Assembly: GCA_963814095.1 (NCBI GenBank)
Contig: CAWFBT010000002.1
Location: forward strand, 1-64,000
Source: JACVRW01 sp963814095
Lineage (GTDB): Bacteria > Actinomycetota > Thermoleophilia > Solirubrobacterales > Thermoleophilaceae
Direction of reading: 5' to 3'
Length of the DNA: 64,000 nucleotides
Part shown: positions 33,113 through 40,643 of the stretch, piece by piece
Layout of the letters: every line of letters starts with the position of its first letter
Position numbering within the stretch: position 1 is the stretch's first letter
Program-made: the position numbers and the translations under genes
Notes under the pieces: model-generated
Databases searched by the model: none
What the model saw: the letters and a program-made list of their open reading frames with translations, nothing else
What the model was told of the DNA's origin: nothing

Positions 33113-34759
33113 TCAGGCGAGCCTCGCGTCCAGCACGCGCTCGAGGCGTGCCGTCTCCTCGTCGACCGGCACCGCCTTGTCCAGGTGCATGTCCATTCGG
33201 CGACCGTCGATCACGAGCGTTGCGACCTGGTTGTCGAACCAGGGGCCGCCGCCTGAGAGCCGCCAGCGGATACCCGGATCCTTGACTCCGGCGAGCTTTG
33301 CGAGCTTCTTCCAGACCGCTCCGAATGGACGCGACATGCCCATCTTGATGATCCTGCGCTCGCGCCCGTCGAGCGGGTTGCGATAGGGCGAGCACACGGC
33401 CTGCCAGATCGCGCTCTCGACGTCCGACCCCTTCGGGTAGGCGACCTCGAAGAGGTAGGCGTGGTGGACGTCACCCGAGAGCGTGACGATCGCGCCCGGG
33501 GCGCGCCCGCGCTCGCCGGCTCCGACGGCACGCTGCAGCTCGACCATCTTGTGGAAGGTGTCCTGGAACGCGCCCCAGTGCTCCAGGTCCATCTCCTGGC
33601 GCAGCTTCTCTCCCACCTTGGACATGCGCTCGCCCCAGGCGCCGCCCGTCACGGCTTCGTTCCACGCCTCGACGTACTGCATCCCGGGGCCGAGCAGGTA
33701 GGGCAGCGATGTGGCGAGCAGCAGGTGGTCGAAGTCGCCCTCGGTGTGCTCGGTGATCCAGTCCCACTCGGCGGCGTCGACCATCTCCCGCTTGCCCTCG
33801 TCCAGCACCCGCCCGGCCCGCGAGTCGATCACGATCAGTCGCGTGCCGCCGACGTCGCGGCAGTAGCTCCAACGGCTGCCCTCGCGCTCGCGGTCGCCGC
33901 CGCGGACGAACTCGCGCAGCATCTCCTCGCCGTCGTCCTCCTCCTTGAGCTTGGCGAGGATCGGGTTCTCGCGGATCAGCTCAGGGGTCAGGTTGCCGAG
34001 GTGCTGGTAGACCCAGTACGACGTCAGCGCGCCGATGCAGTGCTCACCCCACCAGTCCGTCGCACGCATCTCCTCGAGCCAGTCCTCGGAGATGTTCCAG
34101 TCGTCGTGGACGTCGTGGTCGTCGAAGATCATCGCGGAGGAGACCGTCGACAGCAGCCAGCGGATCTCCGGGTCGGACCAGCTCTCCTTATAGAGCTCCG
34201 TGTACTCCTTGAAGTCGAGCACGCGCCGGCCCGGCGGCTCGTCCATGTCGCGTCGCGCCTCGAGGAACGACATCGTCGCCGGCGGCACCTCGTCCGCGTA
34301 CACCTGGTCGCCGAGCATCATGAGCCCGTCGGGCCAGCGCTCGCGGTCCTCCTTCTGCATGCGCTCGGCAAGCGTGTGGAGCGCGTCGATCTCACGGCCG
34401 CGCTCGTCCTCGTCCTTGCGCAGCGAGTAGGGCGGGGTGTGCGGCGCCGCGACCCGGCATGAGCCGAACAGCAGCTGCAGCGGGCGCTCCTTCGGATAGG
34501 TCTTGAAGGCGCTGCGCGGGCGCTCGTCGTCGGGGTCGGGCCACACCAGCTCGCCGTCCAGCCGCACCTCGTATTCGTGCCAGGTCGAGGGCTCAAGTCC
34601 GTTCGCACAGACGATGGCGTAGTGGTGACCGCAGACGCAGAAGGTGCGCTCGCGCGTGCCGAGGACCTCGACCTCGCATGGCGCGTCGGTCTCGACCCAG
34701 AATGTGGCCTCGTCCTCGCTGACGTAGCGAAGCAGTGGGCCCAGGATCAGCTCCGGCAT
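33113..34759 (-). CDS. PhoD-like alkaline phosphatase/phosphodiesterase (cytoplasmic form)
   Basis: A 548-residue metallophosphatase. An N-terminal fibronectin-like domain (DEATFWVETDAPCEVEVLG) precedes the catalytic domain with LLFGSCR, MMLGDQVYADEVPP, AMIFDDHDVHDDWNIS and VTLSGDVHHAYLFEV, which carry the Asp, His and Asn metal ligands of PhoD (Ca/Fe) enzymes. It has no signal peptide, unlike secreted PhoD. It hydrolyses phosphomono- or diesters; the substrate is unknown. TAGGGT is 6 nt before ATG 34759. Confidence 0.85.
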   Translation of the reverse strand: MPELILGPLLRYVSEDEATFWVETDAPCEVEVLGTRERTFCVCGHHYAIVCANGLEPSTWHEYEVRLDGELVWPDPDDERPRSAFKTYPKERPLQLLFGSCRVAAPHTPPYSLRKDEDERGREIDALHTLAERMQKEDRERWPDGLMMLGDQVYADEVPPATMSFLEARRDMDEPPGRRVLDFKEYTELYKESWSDPEIRWLLSTVSSAMIFDDHDVHDDWNISEDWLEEMRATDWWGEHCIGALTSYWVYQHLGNLTPELIRENPILAKLKEEDDGEEMLREFVRGGDREREGSRWSYCRDVGGTRLIVIDSRAGRVLDEGKREMVDAAEWDWITEHTEGDFDHLLLATSLPYLLGPGMQYVEAWNEAVTGGAWGERMSKVGEKLRQEMDLEHWGAFQDTFHKMVELQRAVGAGERGRAPGAIVTLSGDVHHAYLFEVAYPKGSDVESAIWQAVCSPYRNPLDGRERRIIKMGMSRPFGAVWKKLAKLAGVKDPGIRWRLSGGGPWFDNQVATLVIDGRRMDMHLDKAVPVDEETARLERVLDARLA

Positions 34760-34765
34760 CCAACG

Positions 34766-34806
34766 ACCCTACCCCTCGTTGCCGGGGCCCACACGTGTAC
34801 TAGCTT
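34766..34806. promoter_or_regulatory. Divergent promoter region: TAGGGT (-) and TAGCTT (+), with ACACGTGT palindrome
   Basis: Minus-strand TAGGGT (34766-34771) is 6 nt before ATG 34759; plus-strand TAGCTT (34801-34806) is 7 nt before GTG 34814. ACACGTGT (34791-34798), a perfect palindrome just upstream of the plus hexamer, could be an operator. Confidence 0.4.
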
Positions 34807-34813
34807 TTCGCCG

Positions 34814-36139
34814 GTGGAGGGGGATCTTCAGAGTGTGGGCCGCTCGATCCACGCCGCGTTCCCCACGCGGACGCGCAATCCGCTGCGTGCGCTCGACAAG
34901 AAAGCGATGGAGCTGGCGTCGCAGGACGCCGAGCTGCGGGCGGCGCTGTTCCGCTTCGTGGACGTGTCCCCGGCCTCTCGTTCGCTCGACGATCTCGCGC
35001 GCCATCTGACCGAGTACCTCGACGAGGTGGACGAGCGTCCGCCTCCGATCGAGGCGGCGATGAAGATGTCCGGCACGCGGGCGGGCCGCGCCGCGCTCGG
35101 CGCGGCGGCCGCCGCGGGCGTTCGCCACATGGCGCACCGCTTCATCGTCGGCGAGACGCCGCGCGAGGCGATCAAGCCGATCCGGCACCTCTGGGAGCAC
35201 GGCGCGGCCGTGTCGCTCGACCTGCTTGGCGAGGCGACGGTCACGTCCGCCGAGGCGGACCGCTACGCCGAGCGCTGCATGGACGCGCTCGAGACGCTCG
35301 CCGGTGCGGCACCGGCGTGGCCTGACCGCCCGGTGCTCGAGGAGGACTCGCTCGGGCCGCTGCCGCGCGTGAACCTGTCCGTGAAGGTGTCGGCGCTGAG
35401 CCCGCTGCTGCGGCCCGAGGCGCCAGACGTCGGGCGCGACGACGCGGCGCGGCGGATGCGCCCGCTGCTGGTTCGCGCGCGCGAGCTCGGCGCGCACCTG
35501 CACATCGACATGGAGTCGGTCGACACGCTCGAGGCGACGATGGGGCTCGTGTTCGACCTGCTGTCCGACCCGGAGCTGCACGACGGCCCGTCCACCGGCG
35601 TCGTGATGCAGGCCTATCTGCGCGAGTCGCCGGAGCAGCTCGAGCAGGTGATCGAGTGGGCGCGCGGCACGCCGCGCGCCTCGCCGATCGTCGTCCGGCT
35701 CGTCAAGGGCGCGTATTGGGACCACGAGGTCGTCGACGCTCGCCAGCGCGGCTGGACGCCGCCGGTGTTCGAGGAGAAGCGCGAGTCGGATCGCAACTTC
35801 GAGGCGCTCACGCGGCGGCTGTTGGAAGCGTGGCCGCATGTGCGGCCGGCGATCGCTTCGCACAACCTGCGCTCGGTCGCCAACGCCATCGCCGTCAACC
35901 GTGAGCTGGGCCGCGCGGACGGCGACCTCGAGCTGCAGGTGCTGCGCGGGCTCGGCGACGACCTGGCCGCTGCGCTCGCCTCGGAGGACATGCGGGTGCG
36001 GATCTACTGCCCGGTCGGGGACATGGTCGCCGGCATGGCGTACCTCGTGCGGCGGCTGCTCGAGAACACCTCGAACGAGTCGTTCCTCGGCGACCAGCAG
36101 CGCGGAGTCTCGATCGACGAGCTGTTGGCGGCGCCGTGA
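34814..36139 (+). CDS. Proline dehydrogenase (PutA N-terminal-type)
   Basis: A 441-residue FAD enzyme. After an N-terminal helical part, the (beta-alpha)8 barrel shows SLDLLGEATVTSAEADRYAE, LPRVNLSVKVSALSPLL, LHIDMES, VVMQAYLRES, IVVRLVKGAYWDHEV and PAIASHNLRS, ending with VRIYCPVGDM and AYLVRRLLENTSNESFL, the proline-binding R-R pair. It oxidises L-proline to pyrroline-5-carboxylate. It overlaps the P5C dehydrogenase gene by GTGA, so the usual PutA fusion is split into two coupled genes here. GTG 34814 has TAGCTT 7 nt upstream. Confidence 0.92.
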   Translation: MEGDLQSVGRSIHAAFPTRTRNPLRALDKKAMELASQDAELRAALFRFVDVSPASRSLDDLARHLTEYLDEVDERPPPIEAAMKMSGTRAGRAALGAAAAAGVRHMAHRFIVGETPREAIKPIRHLWEHGAAVSLDLLGEATVTSAEADRYAERCMDALETLAGAAPAWPDRPVLEEDSLGPLPRVNLSVKVSALSPLLRPEAPDVGRDDAARRMRPLLVRARELGAHLHIDMESVDTLEATMGLVFDLLSDPELHDGPSTGVVMQAYLRESPEQLEQVIEWARGTPRASPIVVRLVKGAYWDHEVVDARQRGWTPPVFEEKRESDRNFEALTRRLLEAWPHVRPAIASHNLRSVANAIAVNRELGRADGDLELQVLRGLGDDLAAALASEDMRVRIYCPVGDMVAGMAYLVRRLLENTSNESFLGDQQRGVSIDELLAAP

Positions 36140-37701
36140 TCCCGGCCGGCTTCCGCAACGAGCCGATCCTCGAGCTGCGCCGCGCGGCGGTGCGCTCGTC
36201 ACTGACCGAGGCCCTGAGCGAGCTCGACGCGCGGCTGCCGCTCGAGGTGCCGGTGTCGATCGCCGGCGAGCGCGGGGCCGTCGCCGGGCTCGATTCGACG
36301 GATCCGGGTGACCCCTCACGGGTGGTCGCCCGGGCGGGCTTGGCTGGGGAAGGGGAGGCGGCAGCCGCAGTGGCGGCTGCTTCGGATAGCGGCTTCCGCG
36401 AATGGGGCTCGCGCTCCGCCTCGGAACGCGCCGAGGTGTTGCGCGGGGCGGCGGCGCACCTGCGCGCGCGGCGGCTCGAGCTGGCTGCCCTGCAGGTCCG
36501 CGAGTGCGCCAAGCCCTGGCCGGAGGCCGATGCCGACGTCTGCGAGGCGATCGACTTCCTCGAGTACTACGCGGCCGAGGCCGTCGAGCTGGAGCGCGGC
36601 CGCGAGCTGCTCCAGGTGCCCGGCGAGCGCAACACGATGCGCTATGTGCCGCGCGGCGTCGCGGCCGTGATCGCCCCCTGGAACTTCCCGCTGGCGATCC
36701 CGTGCGGCATGACCGCCGCGGCGCTGGCTGCCGGCAACGCCGTGGTGCTAAAGCCGGCCGAGCAGTCGCCGGCGAGCGCGGGCGCCTTGGTCGGCGCGCT
36801 CCACGACGCGGGGGTGCCGGGCGCCGCGCTGTCGCTGTTGCCCGGCTACGGCGAGGCCGGCGCTGCGCTCGTGCGCGACCCGCGCGTCCACGTGATCGCC
36901 TTCACGGGATCGGGCGCGGTCGGGCTCGAGATCGTGCGGGCGGCGGCCGAGACGCCCGACGGGCAGGGTCACGTCAAGCGAGTGGTGTCCGAGATGGGCG
37001 GAAAGAACTGCGTGATCGTCGACTCCGACGCCGATCTCGACGACGTGGTGCCGGAGCTGATCCACTCCGCCTTCGGGTTCGCGGGGCAGAAGTGCTCGGC
37101 GGCGGCGCGAGCGCTCGTGCACGAGGCGGTGGCGGAGCGGCTGGTGGAGCGCCTCGGCGGTGCGGTCAGCGTTCTCGACGTCGGCCAGGCCGAGAGCTTC
37201 GCCACGGAGGTGCCACCGGTGATCGACGAGGAGGCGCAGGAGCGCGTGCTGCGCTACCGGTCGCTTGCCGCAGAGGGGGTCGTGGCGAGCGCCGCCGAGG
37301 TTCCCGACCAGGGCTGGTTCGTGCCCCCGACGGTGGTGTTCGACCTGCCGGAGGACTCGCCCGTCAACCGCGAGGAGGTCTTCGGCCCGCTCCTCTCCGT
37401 CAGCGCGGTCCGGGACATGGACGAGGCGATGGACATCGTCGACTCGCTGCCGCTCGCGTTGACGGGCGGGCTGTTCTCGCGCTCACCGGCGACGATCGAG
37501 CGGGTGGCGGCGCGCTCCCCCGTCGGCAACCTGTATGTCAACCGCGGCATCACCGGAGCCATGGTGGGCCGCCAGCCGTTCGGCGGCAACCGCCGCTCAG
37601 GCGTCGGCTCGAAGGCGGGCGGCCCGGATTACCTGCTGCAGTTCGTGGAGCCTCGGATCGTCACGGAGAACACGATGCGCCACGGGATCCCCGTCGAGTG
37701 A
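36136..37701 (+). CDS. 1-pyrroline-5-carboxylate dehydrogenase (aldehyde dehydrogenase family)
   Basis: A 521-residue ALDH. IAPWNFPLAIPCGMTAAALA and NAVVLKPAEQSP form the NAD site, FTGSGAVGLEI the loop, VSEMGGKNCVIVDSDADL has the general-base Glu and FGFAGQKCSAAARALVHE the catalytic Cys. QPFGGNRRSGVGSKAGGPDY matches the glutamate-product site of P5C dehydrogenases. It completes proline to glutamate conversion with the upstream dehydrogenase. The start overlaps its partner's stop. Confidence 0.9.
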   Translation: MIPAGFRNEPILELRRAAVRSSLTEALSELDARLPLEVPVSIAGERGAVAGLDSTDPGDPSRVVARAGLAGEGEAAAAVAAASDSGFREWGSRSASERAEVLRGAAAHLRARRLELAALQVRECAKPWPEADADVCEAIDFLEYYAAEAVELERGRELLQVPGERNTMRYVPRGVAAVIAPWNFPLAIPCGMTAAALAAGNAVVLKPAEQSPASAGALVGALHDAGVPGAALSLLPGYGEAGAALVRDPRVHVIAFTGSGAVGLEIVRAAAETPDGQGHVKRVVSEMGGKNCVIVDSDADLDDVVPELIHSAFGFAGQKCSAAARALVHEAVAERLVERLGGAVSVLDVGQAESFATEVPPVIDEEAQERVLRYRSLAAEGVVASAAEVPDQGWFVPPTVVFDLPEDSPVNREEVFGPLLSVSAVRDMDEAMDIVDSLPLALTGGLFSRSPATIERVAARSPVGNLYVNRGITGAMVGRQPFGGNRRSGVGSKAGGPDYLLQFVEPRIVTENTMRHGIPVE

Positions 37702-37813
37702 GGAGCGGGCGCAGCTCGTCGAGCGTGCCGTCCGGCTGTTCAACAGTCCTGACTTTGCCCGCCATATCGATGACAAGTCAGGAACGCTCCGTGTTTCGCC
37801 CCTACTAGAGTGA
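37697..37813 (+). other. Coding-like fragment before the PHP-APS kinase gene
   Basis: One frame reads LVERAVRLFNSPDFARHIDD and ends SPLLE before TGA 37811-37813. Composition is protein-like, but no ATG, GTG or TTG lies in frame between the aldehyde dehydrogenase stop and this stretch. It may be a remnant or chance. Confidence 0.2.
37806..37811 (+). promoter_or_regulatory. Candidate -10 element (TAGAGT)
   Basis: TAGAGT ends 10 nt before GTG 37822, favouring that codon as the start of the PHP-APS kinase gene over the GTG/ATG at 37810/37813. Confidence 0.35.
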
Positions 37814-37821
37814 TGGCCGCC

Positions 37822-39273
37822 GTGGCGGCCCCCAGCTTCGATCTTCAGTCCCATTCGCTCCATTCAGATGGGGCGCTTCCAGCTGCCCAGGTGGTCGAGA
37901 ACGCCGCGGCGGCCGGGGTGGAGCTGCTTGCGCTCTCGGATCACGACACGATCGACGGTGTCGATGAGGCGCTCGCTGCCGGTGCGGTTCACGGGGTCCG
38001 CGTCGTTCCCGCCACGGAGATCTCGGCGGTGGACGGGGAGTACGAGGACCTGCATGTGCTCGGCTACGGGATCGACCACCGCAGCGCGCTCCTTGGTGAG
38101 CGCCTCAAGGACGCTCGCGCGGACCGGGAACGAAGGGCCGAGGCGATGGCGGACAAGCTCCGCTCGCTCGGGTTCGCGATCGACATGGCTCCGATCGAGG
38201 CGCGCAAGGCGGCCGGCAAGCCGGTCGGGCGGCCCCATCTCGCCGCGGCCGTGCTCGCGCACCCGGGCAACGCCGAGCGGCTCGCTGCCGAGGGCCACAC
38301 GGACGTTTCCTCGTTCATTCCCGCGTATCTGATTCAGGGCACGCCGGGCTATGTCGCCCGCACGCATCCGACCGTCGAGGACGCGATCGGCTGGATCCAC
38401 GAGGCGGCCGGGGTGGCCGTCTGGGCCCATCCGTTCTGGGACGTCAAGAGCAGCGGCGAGGTGCTCGCAGCGATCGACCGTTATCACGCGGTCGGGCTCG
38501 ACGGCGTCGAGGTGTTCTACCCGTCGCACACGGAGGAGCAGACGGTGCTGCTCGCCGAGCGCTGTGCCGAGCTCGGGCTGCTCGCCACCGGCTCGTCCGA
38601 CTATCACGGTCCGGAGCACCGGTTGTTCAGCAACTTCAGCGACTTCGAGCTGCACGGGTGCGAGCCCAACCTCGGCCCGATCCCGTCCGGAACGCTGGCG
38701 GCGCCGATTCGCTCGCTCGACAGCAGCGGCATGTGCTTCTGGCTGACCGGCCTGTCCGGCTCGGGCAAGTCGACCGTCGCGCGGCTCGCCGCCGGCCGCC
38801 TGCGCGACCGCGGTCACCGCGTCGAGGTGCTCGACGGGGACGACGTCCGCCAGAACCTCTGCGCCGGGCTCGGCTTCTCACCCGAGGACCGCCGCGAAAA
38901 CGTGCGCCGCATCGCCTGGGTCGCCGACATCCTCTCGCGAAACGACGTCATCACCTTCGCTGCCGCCGTCTCGCCCTATCGCTCGATGCGCGAGGAGGCG
39001 CGCGCCCGCATGGGCAACCGCTTCGTCGAGGTCCACGTGCGCGCCTCGGTCGACGAGTGCGAGCGCCGCGACGTCAAGGGTCTCTACCAGCGCGCTCGCG
39101 CCGGCGAGATCCAGGGCTTCACGGGCGTGTCGGATCCGTACGAGGAGCCGACGTCGCCCGAGCTACTGCTCGAGACCGAGACCGAGACGGTCGAGCAGTC
39201 GGCCGACAAGCTGATCGCGTACGTCGAGGAGCGGCTCGCCGGCGCCCGGCCGGCGGCCGCCGCGAGCTCCTAG
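37822..39273 (+). CDS. Fusion of PHP phosphoesterase (YciV/RNase AM type) and APS kinase (CysC type)
   Basis: About 483 residues in two full domains. Residues 1-290 are a PHP domain of the YciV/RNase AM/TrpH group: HSLHSDG (H11, H14), LSDHDT (D40-D42), ATEIS, LHVLGY, VGRPHLA, WAHPFW and SSDYHG supply the metal-binding His/Asp/Glu set. Characterised members remove the 3'-phosphate from pAp or pNp or trim RNA 5' ends. Residues 305-475 are an APS kinase: GLSGSGKST P-loop (310-318), LDGDDVRQNLCAGLGFSPED, RRENVRRIAWVADIL, AAVSPYRSMREEAR and CERRDVKGLYQRARAGEIQG. It makes PAPS from APS. Linking PAPS synthesis to pAp removal in one chain is chemically sensible but inferred. No cysD/cysN or sulfotransferase is adjacent. 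Confidence 0.85.
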   Translation: MAAPSFDLQSHSLHSDGALPAAQVVENAAAAGVELLALSDHDTIDGVDEALAAGAVHGVRVVPATEISAVDGEYEDLHVLGYGIDHRSALLGERLKDARADRERRAEAMADKLRSLGFAIDMAPIEARKAAGKPVGRPHLAAAVLAHPGNAERLAAEGHTDVSSFIPAYLIQGTPGYVARTHPTVEDAIGWIHEAAGVAVWAHPFWDVKSSGEVLAAIDRYHAVGLDGVEVFYPSHTEEQTVLLAERCAELGLLATGSSDYHGPEHRLFSNFSDFELHGCEPNLGPIPSGTLAAPIRSLDSSGMCFWLTGLSGSGKSTVARLAAGRLRDRGHRVEVLDGDDVRQNLCAGLGFSPEDRRENVRRIAWVADILSRNDVITFAAAVSPYRSMREEARARMGNRFVEVHVRASVDECERRDVKGLYQRARAGEIQGFTGVSDPYEEPTSPELLLETETETVEQSADKLIAYVEERLAGARPAAAASS

Positions 39274-39542
39274 GCGGTCGCGTAGCGCTCTGCGCTGCGC
39301 GCCTTGCGCTTCTCTGCCTCGGTCTCGCGGTCCTTCGGCGGCGCCGAGGTCACGAGCGAGTCGAGCAGCCGCTGCGACGCCTCGGTGATCTCCTCGATGG
39401 CGCGCTGGAAGGCCTCCTCGTTGGCCTGCGAGGGCTTCGTGAAGCCGCTGATCTTGCGGACGAACTGGAGCGAGGCGTCGTGCACCTCTTCGTGGCAGGC
39501 CGGCGGTTCGAAGTTGTAGAGAGGGCGGATGTTCCTACACAT
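39270..39542 (-). CDS. DUF2277 family protein
   Basis: A 90-residue protein with the family signature MCRNIRPLYNFEPPA near the start, then EVHDASLQFVRKISGFTKPS and a helix ending in basic residues. DUF2277 proteins are small, widespread in actinobacteria, and of unknown function; the conserved Cys2 and His17 could bind metal. TAG is shared with the PHP-APS kinase gene via CTAG 39270-39273. TAAGCT is 7 nt before ATG 39542. Confidence 0.85.
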   Translation of the reverse strand: MCRNIRPLYNFEPPACHEEVHDASLQFVRKISGFTKPSQANEEAFQRAIEEITEASQRLLDSLVTSAPPKDRETEAEKRKARSAERYATA

Positions 39543-39549
39543 GTGCCCG

Positions 39550-39555
39550 AGCTTA
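39550..39555 (-). promoter_or_regulatory. Candidate leaderless -10 element (TAAGCT)
   Basis: TAAGCT on the minus strand ends 7 nt before ATG 39542 of the DUF2277 gene, which sits only 10 bp downstream of the GH6 gene. Confidence 0.35.
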
Positions 39556-40608
39556 GGGCACTCCGAAAACGCTCGGCGGATGGGGCTTGAAGTGACCGAA
39601 GCGGGTGCCGCGCGGCGGCCCCACCCAGTCGGTCGCGTAGCGCGCGAGCGACAGCGCTCGTGGCAGGAACCAGTCGATCTTGCGGCCCGCGCACGACTGC
39701 GCGTACCCGGGGCGGTTCAGCCAGAGATAGGCGTCGACCAGAGGGTGGGCCGTTGCGGTGGTAGGCACAGGCCCGAGCCCGCGCTTCTTGGGAGAGCACC
39801 AGATGTTGATGCGCCTGCCGTTGGCGGCCTTGTAGTGGACCGGGCCGCGACCGTTCTGGGCGGTGTTGATCACGAAGTGCTTGCCACCGAGCCGGCGTGA
39901 GAGCTCGAGCCCGTGACGAACGTTGTTCATCGTCCAGTCGTAGTGGGTGACGTTCAGCATGAAGCCGCGCACCTTGGCGATACCGATCCTGCGCAGCTTC
40001 CGCGCCGTCCGGGCGGCGGGCTCCCAGTCGGAGGCGCCGCCCTCGAGATAGACCGTCGCGTTCGGCAGCTGTGAGAGCACGTCGACGCCGTAGCGGAGCA
40101 GCTGGATGCGGTCGTCACGCCGGCTGCGCGCAAGGCAGTCGATCGTCCCGACCGAGTCCGGCTCGAATGCGATCACGACGCGGTCGCCGCCGATAGCGCG
40201 CGCCAGGCCGCGATACCACTTGCGGACGCGCCGGTCGGCGGCCGGCCCGCCGGCTGTGTAGGTGGGACCGCACTGCGTCGACTCGGCGCGCAGCACCGCC
40301 ATCACCGGCACCGCGCCCTGCGACTTGGCGCTGTCGATGATGCGCCTGACCTTGAAGTGGAATCTGGGTCTCGTGAAGCGCCCGACCCACACTGACCTGG
40401 GTTCGCGGGCGATCTTCCAGATGAGGTCAGCCTGCTGCGTCCGTCCCTTGCGCTGCAGATAGCGCCACGACTTCATCGCGGGGGACTGGGGATCCGAGTA
40501 CATCTGTACGCCCGCGAGCGGGTTCGGCCCATCGACGTACTGAGCGTGGGCTACGGACGGGCACAGCAGAAGTGCCCCGAGCAGCAGCACGGGAAGAAGG
40601 CGAAGCAT
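39553..40608 (-). CDS. Secreted glycoside hydrolase family 6 protein
   Basis: A 351-residue protein with signal peptide (LLPVLLLGALLLCPSVAHA). NPLAGVQMYSDPQSPA at the mature N-terminus, VVIAFEPDSVGT with the acid Asp, VINTAQNGRGP, INIWCSPKKRGLGPVPTT and VDAYLWLNRPGYAQSC are GH6 (cellulase/cellobiohydrolase) landmarks. The segment aligned by eye to the second catalytic Asp (RDC in cellulases) reads STQC, so activity may be altered. No carbohydrate-binding module. Acts outside the cell, perhaps on beta-1,4-glucan. TACCCT is 7 nt before ATG 40608. Confidence 0.85.
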   Translation of the reverse strand: MLRLLPVLLLGALLLCPSVAHAQYVDGPNPLAGVQMYSDPQSPAMKSWRYLQRKGRTQQADLIWKIAREPRSVWVGRFTRPRFHFKVRRIIDSAKSQGAVPVMAVLRAESTQCGPTYTAGGPAADRRVRKWYRGLARAIGGDRVVIAFEPDSVGTIDCLARSRRDDRIQLLRYGVDVLSQLPNATVYLEGGASDWEPAARTARKLRRIGIAKVRGFMLNVTHYDWTMNNVRHGLELSRRLGGKHFVINTAQNGRGPVHYKAANGRRINIWCSPKKRGLGPVPTTATAHPLVDAYLWLNRPGYAQSCAGRKIDWFLPRALSLARYATDWVGPPRGTRFGHFKPHPPSVFGVP

Positions 40609-40615
40609 CGACAGC

Positions 40616-40621
40616 AGGGTA
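40616..40621 (-). promoter_or_regulatory. Candidate leaderless -10 element (TACCCT)
   Basis: TACCCT on the minus strand ends 7 nt before ATG 40608 of the GH6 gene; the DHA2 exporter gene upstream stops at 40644. Confidence 0.35.
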
Positions 40622-40643
40622 ATCGGCAGCCCGCCGATCGTTC

